Source: Xanthobacteraceae bacterium (GTDB taxonomy: Bacteria; Pseudomonadota; Alphaproteobacteria; Rhizobiales; Xanthobacteraceae). From it: a stretch of DNA of 64,000 nt. This document shows positions 16,855 to 26,270 of this stretch, piece after piece. Location: positions 829,204 through 893,203 of the forward strand of contig JAHBZB010000002.1 in the NCBI GenBank assembly GCA_019635635.1, read 5' to 3'. Each line of letters begins with the position of its first letter. The stretch's first letter is position 1. The notes under the pieces are model-generated. The model had not been told where the DNA came from. It did not search any database and saw nothing but the letters and a program-made list of their open reading frames with translations. The translations under genes were made by a program, and so were the position numbers.

Positions 16855-17850
16855 TTGCGCGACCCCTATGAAGTCCTTGGCGTAGCCCGCAAGGCATCCG
16901 CCGACGAGATCAAGAAGAGCTTCCGCAAGCTCGCCAAGAAGCACCACCCGGACGCCAACAAGGACGATCCGAAGGCGGCCGCGCGCTTCAACGAGATCAA
17001 CACCGCCTACGAGATTCTCGGCGACGAGAAAAAGCGCAAGGCGTTCGACGCGGGCGAGATCGATGCCGAGGGCAAGCCCAAGGGCTTCAACTTCGATCCG
17101 CGCCAGCATGGCGGTTTCGGGCAAGGCGGCTTCGACCCCGGCAGCTTCCGGCAGGGTCCGGGCGGCGAGACGATTTTCGAAACCTTTTCCTATGGCCCCG
17201 GCGGCTTTCAACGCCGCGGTGCGCGCGGCGGCGCGCGGCAGCAGCAGGGCGGTGGCTTCGAGGACATCCTGAGCGGGATTTTCGGCGGCGGCTTCGGCGG
17301 GCAGTCCCCGCGGGGTGCTACCGGCTACGAGGAATACGAAACCGCGCAGGCGAAAGGCGCGGATGTCGCGCTCTCCGTCACCGTCTCGCTCGACGAGAGC
17401 GTCGCGGGCGCGAAGAAGCGTGTGACGCTGCCCTCCGGCAAGGAGGTCGAGGTTACGATCCCGGCCGGCGTCACCGAGGGCCAGCAGATCCGCCTGCGCG
17501 GACAGGGCTTCGCGGGCGCCGCGCAGGCCGGCGACGCCATCGTCACGATCCATGTCGCGGTCCACCCCGACCTGAAGGTCGAAGGCGCGAACCTGCGCGC
17601 GGAAATTTCGTTGCCGCTCGAAGACGCGATCCTCGGCGGCTCGGTCCGGGTGCCGACGCTTTCCGGCGCGGTCGATCTCAAGATTCCGCCGCGCACCTCC
17701 GGCGGGCGTACCTTCCGCCTCAAGGGCAAGGGCCTGCCGCAGAAAGGCGCCGCGCCCGGCGATCTCCTGGTCTCGGTCAATATCGTGCTGCCGGATGGGG
17801 CAGACGCGGAACTCGAGGCGTTTGCGAAGAAGCTCAAGGGCGGCGCGTAG
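16855..17850 (+). CDS. J-domain co-chaperone of the CbpA type
   Basis: A 331-residue DnaJ-like protein starting at TTG, with GAAGGGA upstream. The J domain spans about 1-70 with the HPD motif at 31-33 needed to stimulate DnaK. A long Gly/Phe/Gln-rich linker follows (about 78-160), then the two C-terminal substrate-binding domains (about 165-325). The CxxCxGxG zinc-finger repeats of true DnaJ are absent, so this is a class II co-chaperone like CbpA. It works with DnaK in the cytoplasm. It is not beside dnaK, so it is unlikely to be the main DnaJ. Confidence 0.92.
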   Translation: MRDPYEVLGVARKASADEIKKSFRKLAKKHHPDANKDDPKAAARFNEINTAYEILGDEKKRKAFDAGEIDAEGKPKGFNFDPRQHGGFGQGGFDPGSFRQGPGGETIFETFSYGPGGFQRRGARGGARQQQGGGFEDILSGIFGGGFGGQSPRGATGYEEYETAQAKGADVALSVTVSLDESVAGAKKRVTLPSGKEVEVTIPAGVTEGQQIRLRGQGFAGAAQAGDAIVTIHVAVHPDLKVEGANLRAEISLPLEDAILGGSVRVPTLSGAVDLKIPPRTSGGRTFRLKGKGLPQKGAAPGDLLVSVNIVLPDGADAELEAFAKKLKGGA

Positions 17851-17866
17851 CCCATCCCTTTGTTGT

Positions 17867-17890
17867 CGTCCCCGCTTTCGCGGGGGACGG
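17867..17890. repeat. short palindromic repeat (GTCCCCGC / GCGGGGGAC hairpin)
   Basis: A hairpin of GTCCCCGC and GCGGGGGAC around TTTC just after the DnaJ-like gene. No T run follows it, so it looks like one of the dispersed palindromic repeats common in this type of genome rather than a standard terminator, although it could stabilise the mRNA end. Confidence 0.55.
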
Positions 17891-18005
17891 CGAGAGATTC
17901 CGTTACAACCCTTGAACGCCAGCGGCTTGAGGCCTCTTTTGACCCATGCCAAAAGAAATGCGCCCCTAATGTTACCGGGGCGTATCGAGTAGCCGGGGGC
18001 AAGGA

Positions 18006-18839
18006 ATGAGCGATACCAGCGGGCTGATGCGCGGAAAGCGCGGGCTCATTTTCGGCATCGCGAACAATCGCTCGCTCGCCTACGGCATTGCCAAAGCCTG
18101 CGCCGACGCCGGCGCTTCGCTCGCACTGACCTATCAGGGCGATGCCCTGAAAAAGCGGGTCGAGCCGCTCGCCGAAGAACTCAAGGCCAAGGTCGTCGGC
18201 CATTGCGACGTCACCGAACCTTCGACCATCGATGCGGTCTTCGCCGAATGCGACAAGCAACTGGGCGACCTCGATTTCGTCGTTCACGCCATCGCTTTCT
18301 CCGACAAGGCGCAGCTCGACGGCCGCTATGTCGACACCACCGCCGAGAACTTCAATTCGACGCTCGCGATCTCCTGCTACTCGCTGACCGCGATCGCGCA
18401 GCGCGCCGAAAAGCGCATGCCGCGCGGCGGCGCGATCACGACGCTGACCTATTACGGCGCCGAGAAATGGATGCCGCATTACAACGTGATGGGCGTCGCC
18501 AAGGCCGCACTGGAAGCGAGCGTGCGTTACCTTGCCGCCGACCTCGGACCGAAGAATATCCGCGTGAACGCAATCTCGGCGGGACCGATCAAGACGCTCG
18601 CCGCATCGGGCATCGGCGACTTCCGCTACATCCTGAAGTGGAACGAATACAACACGCCGCTTCGCCGCAACGTGACCAACGAGGAAGTCGGAGCGAGCGC
18701 GCTTTATCTGATGTCCGATCTCGGCAAGGGCGTCACCGGCGAAGTGCTGCATGTGGACGCCGGCTATCATGTCGTCGGCATCAAGAATCCGGAAGCGCCG
18801 GACATGACGCTGCACACCAAGAACGGCAACGGGGAATGA
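18006..18839 (+). CDS. fabI: enoyl-[acyl-carrier-protein] reductase (NADH), FabI type
   Basis: A 277-residue short-chain-dehydrogenase-fold enzyme that reduces trans-2-enoyl-ACP, the last step of each fatty-acid elongation cycle. Features: N-terminal RGLIFGIANNRSLAYGIA (nucleotide binding, with the FabI-specific pattern), the active-site pair in YNVMGVAK with Y159 and K166, and ISAGPIKTLAASGI, the substrate-flap region where triclosan binds in other FabIs. Ribosome site AAGGA. Its stop overlaps the start of a flavin monooxygenase in an ATGA. Confidence 0.96.
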   Translation: MSDTSGLMRGKRGLIFGIANNRSLAYGIAKACADAGASLALTYQGDALKKRVEPLAEELKAKVVGHCDVTEPSTIDAVFAECDKQLGDLDFVVHAIAFSDKAQLDGRYVDTTAENFNSTLAISCYSLTAIAQRAEKRMPRGGAITTLTYYGAEKWMPHYNVMGVAKAALEASVRYLAADLGPKNIRVNAISAGPIKTLAASGIGDFRYILKWNEYNTPLRRNVTNEEVGASALYLMSDLGKGVTGEVLHVDAGYHVVGIKNPEAPDMTLHTKNGNGE

Positions 18840-20113
18840 CCGTCCTTATCGCCGGCGGCGGCATCGGCGGGCTCACGCTGGCGCTGAGCCTGCACCAGAT
18901 CGGCGTCAAATGCCGCGTGTTCGAGAGCGTCCAGGAAATCAAGCCGCTCGGCGTCGGCATCAACGTCTTGCCGCATGCCTGCCGCGAACTGATCGAGCTC
19001 GGGCTGCACGATGAACTCGACCGCACCGGCGTGCGCACGTCCGAGCTTGCTTATTACTCCAAGCACGGCAAACAAATCTGGTCGGAACCGCGCGGGCTGG
19101 ACGCCGGCTACAAGTGGCCGCAATTCTCGATCCATCGCGGCGAGTTGCAATCCATTCTGCTCAGCGCCGCCGTCGAGCGCATCGGCAAGGAAAACGTCCT
19201 CACCGGGCATCACGTCTCGCGCTGGGAAGAAACGGCAAACGGTGTGCGCGTTTACTTCACGGATCGCGACGGCAAGGAAACGGGCAGCGAGGAAGGCGCG
19301 CTGCTCGTCGCCTGCGACGGCATCCATTCGACGATCCGCGCGAAGCTTTACCCGGAAGAAGGCGCACCGCTCTGGGCGCGCCGCATCCTCTGGCGTGGGG
19401 TCACGAAAGCGAAGCCGTTCCTCTCCGGCCGCTCGATGATCATGGCGGGCTACCAGCAGGTGAAGTTCGTCGCCTATCCGATTTCGCGTCAGGACTCCGA
19501 GCGCGGCGAGCCGCTCGTCAACTGGATCGCGGAGCGCGAGTTTGCCGAAGACTACGAGTGGCGGCGTGAAGACTACAATCGTTCCGCGCGGTTGGAGGAA
19601 TTCGCGCCGTGGTTCGAACACTGGAACTTCGGCTGGCTCGACGTGCCGGGCCTGATCCGCAATGCGGAGTACTGCTACGAGTATCCGCTGGTGGACCGCG
19701 ATCCCTTGGAGCGCTGGACCTTCGGCCGCGTGACGCTTATGGGCGACGCCGCACACCCGATGTATCCGATCGGCTCGAACGGCTCCTCGCAGGCGATCCT
19801 CGACGCGCGCGTGCTCGCGCGTGAGATTCAGGACAAGGGCGAGACCAACGCGGCGCTTCTGGCTTACGAGGCCGAGCGGCGGCCCGCGACGACGCAACTC
19901 GTGATGCTGAACCGCGGCAACGGCCCCGAGCAGGTCATGCAGATGGTCGAGGAGCGCGCGCCGAACGGCTTCAATGTCGTGACCGAAGTGCTCTCGCGGG
20001 AAGAACTCGAAGGCATCGCGAACAACTACAAGCGCGTCGCGGGCTTCCAGGTCGAGGCGCTGAACGCGAAGCCCGCCATCGTACAGCCGCGCATTGCCGT
20101 CGCGGCGAAGTAG
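18836..20113 (+). CDS. FAD-dependent monooxygenase (PHBH fold)
   Basis: A 425-residue class A flavoprotein monooxygenase. GGGIGG at residues 7-12 is the FAD-binding Rossmann motif, CDGIHST the DG motif region, and GDAAHPMYPIGSNG near residue 300 the second FAD-binding GD motif. These enzymes hydroxylate aromatic rings with NAD(P)H and O2; this subgroup (annotated flavin-dependent oxidoreductase) has no settled substrate. The long open frame to 18203 is a shadow of fabI; the ATG at 18836 overlaps the fabI stop, so the two genes are translationally coupled, which is unusual for these functions. Confidence 0.92.
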   Translation: MTVLIAGGGIGGLTLALSLHQIGVKCRVFESVQEIKPLGVGINVLPHACRELIELGLHDELDRTGVRTSELAYYSKHGKQIWSEPRGLDAGYKWPQFSIHRGELQSILLSAAVERIGKENVLTGHHVSRWEETANGVRVYFTDRDGKETGSEEGALLVACDGIHSTIRAKLYPEEGAPLWARRILWRGVTKAKPFLSGRSMIMAGYQQVKFVAYPISRQDSERGEPLVNWIAEREFAEDYEWRREDYNRSARLEEFAPWFEHWNFGWLDVPGLIRNAEYCYEYPLVDRDPLERWTFGRVTLMGDAAHPMYPIGSNGSSQAILDARVLAREIQDKGETNAALLAYEAERRPATTQLVMLNRGNGPEQVMQMVEERAPNGFNVVTEVLSREELEGIANNYKRVAGFQVEALNAKPAIVQPRIAVAAK

Positions 20114-20167
20114 TTAACACCCCGCCCGTTTGACCCCGCCGCGGGGCGCTCCTACAAGCTGCGCACC

Positions 20168-21283
20168 ATGTCGCACAACACCTTCGGCCACCTCTTCCGC
20201 GTCACCACCTTCGGCGAAAGCCACGGGGTTGCGATCGGCTGCGTGGTCGACGGCTGCCCGCCGCGTATTCCGCTTAAGGCCGAAGACATCCAGCTCGACC
20301 TCGACCGGCGCAAGCCGGGTCAGTCGCGTTTCGTGACGCAGCGGCGCGAGCCGGATCAGGTGAAGATTCTTTCCGGCACCTACGTCAACGAAGAAGGCAT
20401 GGAGCTGACGACCGGCACGCCGATCGCGCTCATGATCGAAAACGTGGACGCGCGCTCGAAAGATTATTCCGAGATCGCGAACAAATACCGCCCGGGTCAC
20501 GCCGACTACACCTACGACATGAAATACGGCATCCGCGATCCGCGCGGGAGCGGCCGCGCTTCCGCGCGCGAAACCGCGTCGCGGGTGGCGGCGGGCGCGG
20601 TTGCGCGCAAGGTCATTCCCGACGTGAAGATCCGCGCAGCGCTCGTGCAGATGGGCGAAATCGAAATCGACCGCGCGAACTGGGACTGGAATGAAATTCC
20701 AAACAATCCGTTCTTCTGTCCGGATGCGAAGGCCGCGAAGCAGATGGAAGACTATCTCGACGGCATCCGCAAGAACGGCTCCTCCATCGGCGCGGTGATC
20801 GAAGTCGTCGCCGAGAACGTACCCGCGGGCTTGGGCGCGCCGATTTACGGCAAGCTCGACGCAGAGCTTGCTTCCGCCATGATGAGCATCAACGCGGTCA
20901 AGGGCGTCGAAATCGGCGCGGGCTTTGCGAGCGCGAAATTCACCGGCGAACAGAACGCAGATGAGATGCGCGCGGGCAACAACGGCCCCATTTTTCTTTC
21001 GAACCACGCGGGCGGCGTGCTCGGCGGCATTTCCACCGGCGCGCCGGTCGTGGCGCGCTTCGCGGTGAAGCCGACCTCGTCCATTCTGACCTCGCGCGAC
21101 ACGGTCGACCGCTACGGCGGGGAAACCGAAGTCTCGACCAAGGGCCGCCACGACCCTTGCGTCGGCATCCGCGCGGTGCCGATCGGCGAAGCCATGATGG
21201 CGATCGTGCTCGCGGATCAATTCATGCGCCATCGCGGGCAAGTCGGCATGACCTCCGACTGGCCGTTCCCGAAGAAGAAGTAA
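20168..21283 (+). CDS. aroC: chorismate synthase
   Basis: A 371-residue enzyme that converts 5-enolpyruvylshikimate 3-phosphate to chorismate with reduced FMN, the last step of the shikimate pathway. The three family signatures are visible: [16 protein letters not shown] (about 17-32), [18 protein letters not shown] (about 125-142), and the C-terminal [16 protein letters not shown]. Full length. Followed by ribB after 4 bases, so cotranscribed with it. Confidence 0.97.
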   Translation: MSHNTFGHLFRVTTFGESHGVAIGCVVDGCPPRIPLKAEDIQLDLDRRKPGQSRFVTQRREPDQVKILSGTYVNEEGMELTTGTPIALMIENVDARSKDYSEIANKYRPGHADYTYDMKYGIRDPRGSGRASARETASRVAAGAVARKVIPDVKIRAALVQMGEIEIDRANWDWNEIPNNPFFCPDAKAAKQMEDYLDGIRKNGSSIGAVIEVVAENVPAGLGAPIYGKLDAELASAMMSINAVKGVEIGAGFASAKFTGEQNADEMRAGNNGPIFLSNHAGGVLGGISTGAPVVARFAVKPTSSILTSRDTVDRYGGETEVSTKGRHDPCVGIRAVPIGEAMMAIVLADQFMRHRGQVGMTSDWPFPKKK

Positions 21284-21287
21284 CACC

Positions 21288-22379
21288 ATGAATGCAGCCG
21301 AGCAGAGCCGCGTCGAAAAGGCGATCGAAGCATTCGCGCGCGGCGAGATCGTGGTCGTCACTGACGACGACGACCGCGAGAACGAGGGCGACCTGTTCGT
21401 CGCCGCTTCGCTCTGCACGCCGGAGAAGATGGCGTTCATCGTGCGTCATACGTCCGGCATCGTCTGCGCGCCGCTGACGCTGACCGAGGCGCAGCGGCTC
21501 AATCTCGCGCCGATGGTCGCGAACAACGACGCGCCGCATACTACCGCCTTCACGGTTTCGGTGGACGCGAAGCACGGCACCACCACCGGCATCTCGGCGG
21601 AAGAGCGCACCACCACGGTGCGGGCGCTTGCGAACGGCAACATGGGCGCGAGCGATTTCGTGCGCCCCGGCCATATCTTCCCGCTGATCGCGCGCGAAGG
21701 CGGCGTGTTGATGCGCACCGGCCACACGGAGGCCTGCGTCGATCTGTGCAAGCTCGCGGGCCTGCCGAATGTCGGCGTGATTTCCGAACTCGTGAACGAC
21801 GACGGCACGGTAATGCGGGGCGCGCAGGTCGCGGCCTTCGCTTCGACCCACAAGCTCGCGCAGCTTTCGGTCGCCGACCTCATCGCCTATCGCCAGACGC
21901 GCGAGAAGCTTGTCACTCGCGTTTCCGAATTTCCGGTGCAGAGCGAAATCGGCAATCTCACCGGCTACGCCTTCACGACGCCGTTCGACGAGACGCATCA
22001 TATCGCTTTCGTCTACGGCAAGATCGGCGACGGCGAGAACATCGTCGCCCGCCTCCACCGCGCGGACGTGATCGGCGACGTGATCGGCGGGGGTGCCGTG
22101 ATCCACAAGGCGCTCGCGCGCTTCAAGGCCGAGGGCCGCGGCGTGCTGATTTATCTCCGCGACGGAACGGCTGGCGTTCCGGTCGTCAAGCCCGGCGCGC
22201 AGCACGATTCGACCGAGGCGCAGCGCGCGGAACAATGGCGCGAGATCGGCGTCGGCGCGCAGATCCTGCGCGATCTCGGGATTTCCTCGATCCGGTTACT
22301 CGCATCGCGCACGCGAAACTACGTCGGTCTGTCCGGCTTCGGCATCGAGATCGTGGCGACCGAATCTCTGGACGGCTAG
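21288..22379 (+). CDS. ribB: 3,4-dihydroxy-2-butanone-4-phosphate synthase with a degenerate GTP cyclohydrolase II-like domain
   Basis: A 363-residue RibBA-shaped protein. The N-terminal DHBP synthase domain (about 1-205) is intact, with the acidic [10 protein letters not shown] loop and the HTEACVDL segment, and should make the 4-carbon precursor of riboflavin from ribulose 5-phosphate. The C-terminal half aligns with GTP cyclohydrolase II, but the zinc-binding cysteines (the usual CDCGEQL segment) are missing: the sequence there reads [22 protein letters not shown]. The cyclohydrolase activity is thus probably lost, as is known for several alphaproteobacterial proteins. It is 4 bases downstream of aroC. 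Confidence 0.93.
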   Translation: MNAAEQSRVEKAIEAFARGEIVVVTDDDDRENEGDLFVAASLCTPEKMAFIVRHTSGIVCAPLTLTEAQRLNLAPMVANNDAPHTTAFTVSVDAKHGTTTGISAEERTTTVRALANGNMGASDFVRPGHIFPLIAREGGVLMRTGHTEACVDLCKLAGLPNVGVISELVNDDGTVMRGAQVAAFASTHKLAQLSVADLIAYRQTREKLVTRVSEFPVQSEIGNLTGYAFTTPFDETHHIAFVYGKIGDGENIVARLHRADVIGDVIGGGAVIHKALARFKAEGRGVLIYLRDGTAGVPVVKPGAQHDSTEAQRAEQWREIGVGAQILRDLGISSIRLLASRTRNYVGLSGFGIEIVATESLDG

Positions 22380-22457
22380 CCAGTGTGGCGGTTCGCAAGT
22401 CCGCTACAGTCTCGAAGCAGGCTCATTGAGCGGACTTGCGAACCAAAGCCACACTGG
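22380..22457. repeat. long hairpin element 1 (CCAGTGTGGC ... GCCACACTGG)
   Basis: A 78-bp inverted repeat beginning one base after the ribB stop. Outer arms CCAGTGTGGC / GCCACACTGG (10 bp) and inner arms GTTCGCAAGTCCGCT / AGCGGACTTGCGAAC (15 bp) are perfect; the central loop is about 23 bases. No T run follows. Its outer end CCAGTGT is shared with the second hairpin 12 bases further on. Confidence 0.85.
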
Positions 22458-22469
22458 AATGTTAATTTG

Positions 22470-22544
22470 CCAGTGTCCTTTCAAATCCGAAGTTCGCTAC
22501 GAACTCGCTGAAATCTGTGGCGAACTTCGGATTTAGGACACTGG
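22470..22544. repeat. long hairpin element 2 (CCAGTGTCCT ... AGGACACTGG)
   Basis: A 75-bp inverted repeat. Outer arms CCAGTGTCCT / AGGACACTGG and inner arms AAATCCGAAGTTCGC / GCGAACTTCGGATTT are perfect. It has the same architecture and the same terminal CCAGTGT as the first hairpin, but different inner arms, which suggests a family of dispersed elements with conserved ends. Confidence 0.85.
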
Positions 22545-22626
22545 ATACCCCTCGCGCTCTCTCGCCTAAGCGCCGGTTTCGTGCCACCTTTTGCATGGCT
22601 AATCCTTCCGGCGGAGGATTCTGGCG

Positions 22627-23421
22627 ATGCGTGCCTTCGGCCTTTTCCTTGCTGCATTGCTTGCGCTGTTCGCGCTGCCTTCGCGCGCGGACGCACAGAC
22701 CGCGGTCGATCTCGAACTCGTGCTCGCCGTCGATATTTCCTACTCCATGGATTACGACGAGCTTGCGCTGCAACGCGACGGCTATTTGCAGGCGATCACC
22801 TCCAAGGACTTCGTCGATGCGCTGCGCGGCGGTGCCCACGGCAAGATCGCGGTCATCTACATCGAATGGGCCGGCTCGCACGAGCAGACCATCGTGGTGC
22901 CGTGGACGCTGATCGACGGACAGGCGGCGGCGGAAGCCTTCGCCGCGAAACTCGCGGCGGCGCCGGTGCGGCGCACGTATCGAACTTCGATTTCCAGCGG
23001 GCTGATATTTTCCGCGGCACAGTTCGGCACCGGCTTCAAGGGCGTGCGGCGCGTGATCGACGTTTCCGGCGACGGCACGAACAATCAAGGGCCGCTGATC
23101 GAACCGACGCGCGACGACATCGTTTCGAAAGGCGTCGTCATCAACGGACTGCCGCTGCAATTAAAATCGCCGGTCGGCTCGATGCTCGATATTCCGAACC
23201 TGCATGAATACTACGAAGACTGCGTGATCGGCGGGCCGGGCTCGTTCGTGATTCCGGTGCGCGACAAGACGCAGTTCGTGAATGCGATCCGGCAGAAACT
23301 CGTGCTCGAGGTTTCCGGCATCACGCCGCCGTCGATCGCAAAAACAATTCCGGCGGTAAAGCCGCCGCGCGTTTCCTGCACCATCGGCGAGCAGATGTGG
23401 CTGCAACGGTGGGGAAATTGA
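22627..23421 (+). CDS. DUF1194 secreted protein with von Willebrand A-like domain
   Basis: A 264-residue exported protein. Residues 1-23 are a signal peptide (cleavage after ADA). The rest is a DUF1194 domain, a von Willebrand factor A-like fold, with the metal-ion-dependent adhesion motif DISYS at residues 36-40 and the DVSGDGTNN loop further on. Members are common in Hyphomicrobiales; role is unknown, probably metal-dependent protein binding in the periplasm. A single gene bounded on both sides by palindromic repeats. Confidence 0.88.
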   Translation: MRAFGLFLAALLALFALPSRADAQTAVDLELVLAVDISYSMDYDELALQRDGYLQAITSKDFVDALRGGAHGKIAVIYIEWAGSHEQTIVVPWTLIDGQAAAEAFAAKLAAAPVRRTYRTSISSGLIFSAAQFGTGFKGVRRVIDVSGDGTNNQGPLIEPTRDDIVSKGVVINGLPLQLKSPVGSMLDIPNLHEYYEDCVIGGPGSFVIPVRDKTQFVNAIRQKLVLEVSGITPPSIAKTIPAVKPPRVSCTIGEQMWLQRWGN

Positions 23422-23432
23422 CGAGCGAAGCT

Positions 23433-23463
23433 CGTCATGGCCGGGCTTGTCCCGGCCATGACG
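23433..23463. repeat. palindromic repeat, CGTCATGGCCGGG type
   Basis: A perfect 13-bp stem: CGTCATGGCCGGG, 5-base loop, CCCGGCCATGACG, between the converging DUF1194 and RNA methyltransferase genes. A diverged copy occurs at 31493-31526. It could act as a transcript-end stabiliser for both genes but has no T tail. Confidence 0.8.
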
Positions 23464-23468
23464 CAGAA

Positions 23469-24692
23469 CTACCTTGCAAACACTCCCACCAACTCCACAT
23501 GCGGCGAGTAGCGGAACTGATCGACCGGCGTGACGGCGCCGGGTTTATATCCACCGCCAATTAGAATCTTCGCGTCCCGTGCGAAGCTGTCGGCGTCGCA
23601 GGAAACATAGGCGATCTTTTTCACCTTCGACTTGGCAAGCTCGCGCGCCTGCGCTTCCGCGCCCTGCCGGGGCGGATCGAGCACAACGAAATCGATTTTC
23701 TTCAATTCGTCCGCAACCAGTGGCCAGCGGAACAAATCTCGAGCAGAGGCCGTCACCGGCTTCAGGCCCGGCGCTTTGGACGCAGCCTGCAACGCAGCGA
23801 CGGAAGGCTCGTGATTGTCGAAGGCGGCGACCTTGGTATTCGCGGCTAGTCGCAGGGCAAAGGTGCCGATGCCGCAGAAAAGATCGGCGGCGGACTTCGT
23901 GCCTAGGGCCGCTTCCAGAACTTTCTCCGCGAGCACGCGCTCGCCCTCGGCGGTCGCCTGCAAAAACGGCCCCGGCGGCACGGTCACGCGCACGTTGCCC
24001 ACAAGATGCGTTGGCGGAAGCAGTTGCGCGAGCGGCGCGCCATGCAGGGAAACACGCGAGAGTTTTTTCTCGGCGGCAAAGGAAACGAGTTTCGACTCGA
24101 TGGGCTTTGCGAGCTTGCCCGGTCCGCGAATGTCGATGTCGAGACCGCGTTCGGCCAGCGTGAAATGCAGGTCGATGGGCTTTCCGGCCGCGAGCAGTAT
24201 CCTCGCGAGTTCGCGTGCGATGGGAAGGGCGGCTTCGAGTTTCGGATCGAGCACCGGACATTCCTCGATTGCAACGATCTCGTGCGAGCGGCGTTTCGCG
24301 AAGCCGAGCGCATCCTTTTTATCGCCGCGCCCGGCGTGGAACACCGCGCGCGTGCGACCCGCGCCATGCGCGGGAATTGCCTGGGCGACTTCGACGCGGA
24401 CCCCTTCGCGCGCAAGCGCATCGACGACGAGATCGCGCTTCCAGGCGAGATAGGGTTCGGATTGCCAATGCTGGAGCGCGCAGCCGCCGCAGACGCCGAA
24501 ATGCCGGCATACCGGCGCGATCCGTTCCGCGCTTGGCTCGACGACCGTCTCCAGCGTGCCGCGCTCGCCTTCCCGCGCGATCATCACGTGCTCACCGGGA
24601 AGCGTGTAGGCGACATGCACGCGGCCCGAAGACGTATCGGCCAAGCCGTCGCCCTGCCGCCCTACCGACTCGATGCGGACTTCCTCGCTCAT
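23469..24692 (-). CDS. class I RNA (uracil-C5) methyltransferase, TrmA/RlmC/RlmD family
   Basis: A 407-residue iron-sulfur RNA methyltransferase. The N-terminal TRAM RNA-binding domain (about 1-55) is followed by cysteines C62, C68, C71 and C145, the 4Fe-4S ligands of RlmD-type enzymes. The SAM-binding segment ADLFCGIGTFALRLA, the DPPRQGA motif and the catalytic nucleophile C365 in YVSCDADSF are present. It methylates a uridine in ribosomal or transfer RNA; which one cannot be told. Read in the same direction as a MATE exporter and tlyA upstream. Confidence 0.92.
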   Translation of the reverse strand: MSEEVRIESVGRQGDGLADTSSGRVHVAYTLPGEHVMIAREGERGTLETVVEPSAERIAPVCRHFGVCGGCALQHWQSEPYLAWKRDLVVDALAREGVRVEVAQAIPAHGAGRTRAVFHAGRGDKKDALGFAKRRSHEIVAIEECPVLDPKLEAALPIARELARILLAAGKPIDLHFTLAERGLDIDIRGPGKLAKPIESKLVSFAAEKKLSRVSLHGAPLAQLLPPTHLVGNVRVTVPPGPFLQATAEGERVLAEKVLEAALGTKSAADLFCGIGTFALRLAANTKVAAFDNHEPSVAALQAASKAPGLKPVTASARDLFRWPLVADELKKIDFVVLDPPRQGAEAQARELAKSKVKKIAYVSCDADSFARDAKILIGGGYKPGAVTPVDQFRYSPHVELVGVFAR

Positions 24693-24714
24693 GGCGCGAG
24701 CAATAGCTTTGATT

Positions 24715-26169
24715 TTACTCCGCCGGAAGCGGCTTCGCCTTGGAGATTACGTGCTCGGCGTGCGGCGCGTCCGGGATATAGCCGCGCGCCGTGAGCCGGT
24801 GGAAACGCGCGACCAGCATCACGCAATAGACGATCAGGCCGATGGTGAAGCCGATCCAGACGCCGGTGACACCAAGTTGCAGCGGAAACGCGAGCAGATA
24901 AAGCGCGCCGAAGCCGATCACCCAGAAGCTGATCGCAGCAAAGAGCATCGGGATCTTGGTGTCGTTGAGCCCGCGGAGCGAGCCCGCCATCGCGGTCTGC
25001 ACGCCGTCGGCGATGAAGAAGGTTGCGCCCAGCAGCAGCAGCCACGACGCAATCGCGACGATCTCGCTTGCGTCCTTCATGGTCTCGTCGAGGAAGAAGA
25101 GCGGCAGCACATGGCGCAGCGATACGACGATCACCGTCATCACCGTCATGAAGACCAGTGCCAAGGCGATAGCGACGAAGCCGGCACGGCGCGCGCCCAC
25201 CGGATTCTTGCGGCCTGCCTCCTGCCCGACGCGCACGGTTGCGGCGAGCGAAATGCCGAACGGGATCATGAACAGGATCGCCGCGATCTGGAGCGCGATC
25301 TGGTGTGCGGCCAAGGCGCTTGCGCCGAACAGGCCGACCACGAGACCCGCACCGCCGAATAATCCGTACTCGAGCAGGAACGTCGCGGCCATCGGGGTGC
25401 CGATCGCGACCAGTTGCTTCATCAAATGCCCGTCGTAGCGCCAGAAGCGGCCGAGCACCTGATACTTCTTGAACGGTGCTTGCGCGTAACAGACCCAGAG
25501 CGCGGCCGCGCACATGCAGAGATTCACGATGGTGGTCGCAACCCCCGCGCCGAGAATGCCGAGTTCGGGTGCGCCGAAATGACCGAAGATCAGCGCGTAG
25601 GCGAGCACAAAATTCGCGGGCACCGCCGCGAGCGTGATCCAGAACGCGGGCTCGGGCCGATTCACCGCACCCATGAAACCGCGCAGCGCAATGAACCACC
25701 ACGCCGGGATCAACGACCAGGCAAGCCCGAGCAGGTATTCGTGCGCGAGCGACGCGACCTGCGGCTCTTGACCGAGCGCGAGCAGAAGCTCCTCGCCCCA
25801 GAGCTGGCCGAGCGAAAGCGGAATGCCGAGAATGGTCGCGGCCCACAGGCCCACGCGCAGCGAGCGGCGCACCATGCGCGGCTCGCGCGCGCCGAAGGAC
25901 TGCGCAGCGAGCGGCGATACCGCCGAGGTCAGTCCCATGCCGAATACGAAAGCGGTGAAGAGAATGACCTGCGCGAGTGCCGCGGCCGCAATCGCGTCGC
26001 CGCCGAGCCGGCCGACCAGCGCGAGATCGGTCGTCATCATGCCGACCTGACCGAGCTGGGTGAGCGCAATCGGCAGCGCGAGCTTCACCGTCTCGGTCAG
26101 CTCGAGGCGCCAAGGGTTGAGGCTCGCCGGCATGGCGCCGGAGGCGGATATTTTGTTCATGCCGTGCAT
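24715..26169 (-). CDS. MATE-family efflux transporter
   Basis: A 484-residue inner-membrane protein with twelve probable helices in two homologous halves, as in NorM-type MATE exporters, which expel cationic drugs or metabolites in exchange for Na+ or H+. Typical pieces are TVKLALPIALTQLGQVGMMTTDLALVGRLG at the start of the first half and the matching AIGTPMAATFLLEYGLFGGAGLVVG of the second. Start is uncertain: ATG at 26169 or 26160, neither with a good ribosome site. Lies 22 bases before the RNA methyltransferase gene on the same strand. Confidence 0.92.
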   Translation of the reverse strand: MHGMNKISASGAMPASLNPWRLELTETVKLALPIALTQLGQVGMMTTDLALVGRLGGDAIAAAALAQVILFTAFVFGMGLTSAVSPLAAQSFGAREPRMVRRSLRVGLWAATILGIPLSLGQLWGEELLLALGQEPQVASLAHEYLLGLAWSLIPAWWFIALRGFMGAVNRPEPAFWITLAAVPANFVLAYALIFGHFGAPELGILGAGVATTIVNLCMCAAALWVCYAQAPFKKYQVLGRFWRYDGHLMKQLVAIGTPMAATFLLEYGLFGGAGLVVGLFGASALAAHQIALQIAAILFMIPFGISLAATVRVGQEAGRKNPVGARRAGFVAIALALVFMTVMTVIVVSLRHVLPLFFLDETMKDASEIVAIASWLLLLGATFFIADGVQTAMAGSLRGLNDTKIPMLFAAISFWVIGFGALYLLAFPLQLGVTGVWIGFTIGLIVYCVMLVARFHRLTARGYIPDAPHAEHVISKAKPLPAE

Positions 26170-26270
26170 GGGAGCGGCAGTTCTAGTGACTCATGCGGCG
26201 ATTAAAAGGCCCCGCCTCTATCCATGTGCTCCGCGACGGATGAATGACGGCTGAAGGCGCGGAACAGGCC

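Noticed and set aside
16750-17952. 400-residue open frame opposite the DnaJ-like gene
   Set aside because: Shadow of the DnaJ-like gene, low complexity, no ribosome site or family.
18203-18835. N-terminal extension of the flavin monooxygenase frame
   Set aside because: This part reads fabI out of frame; the protein family begins at the ATG at 18836.
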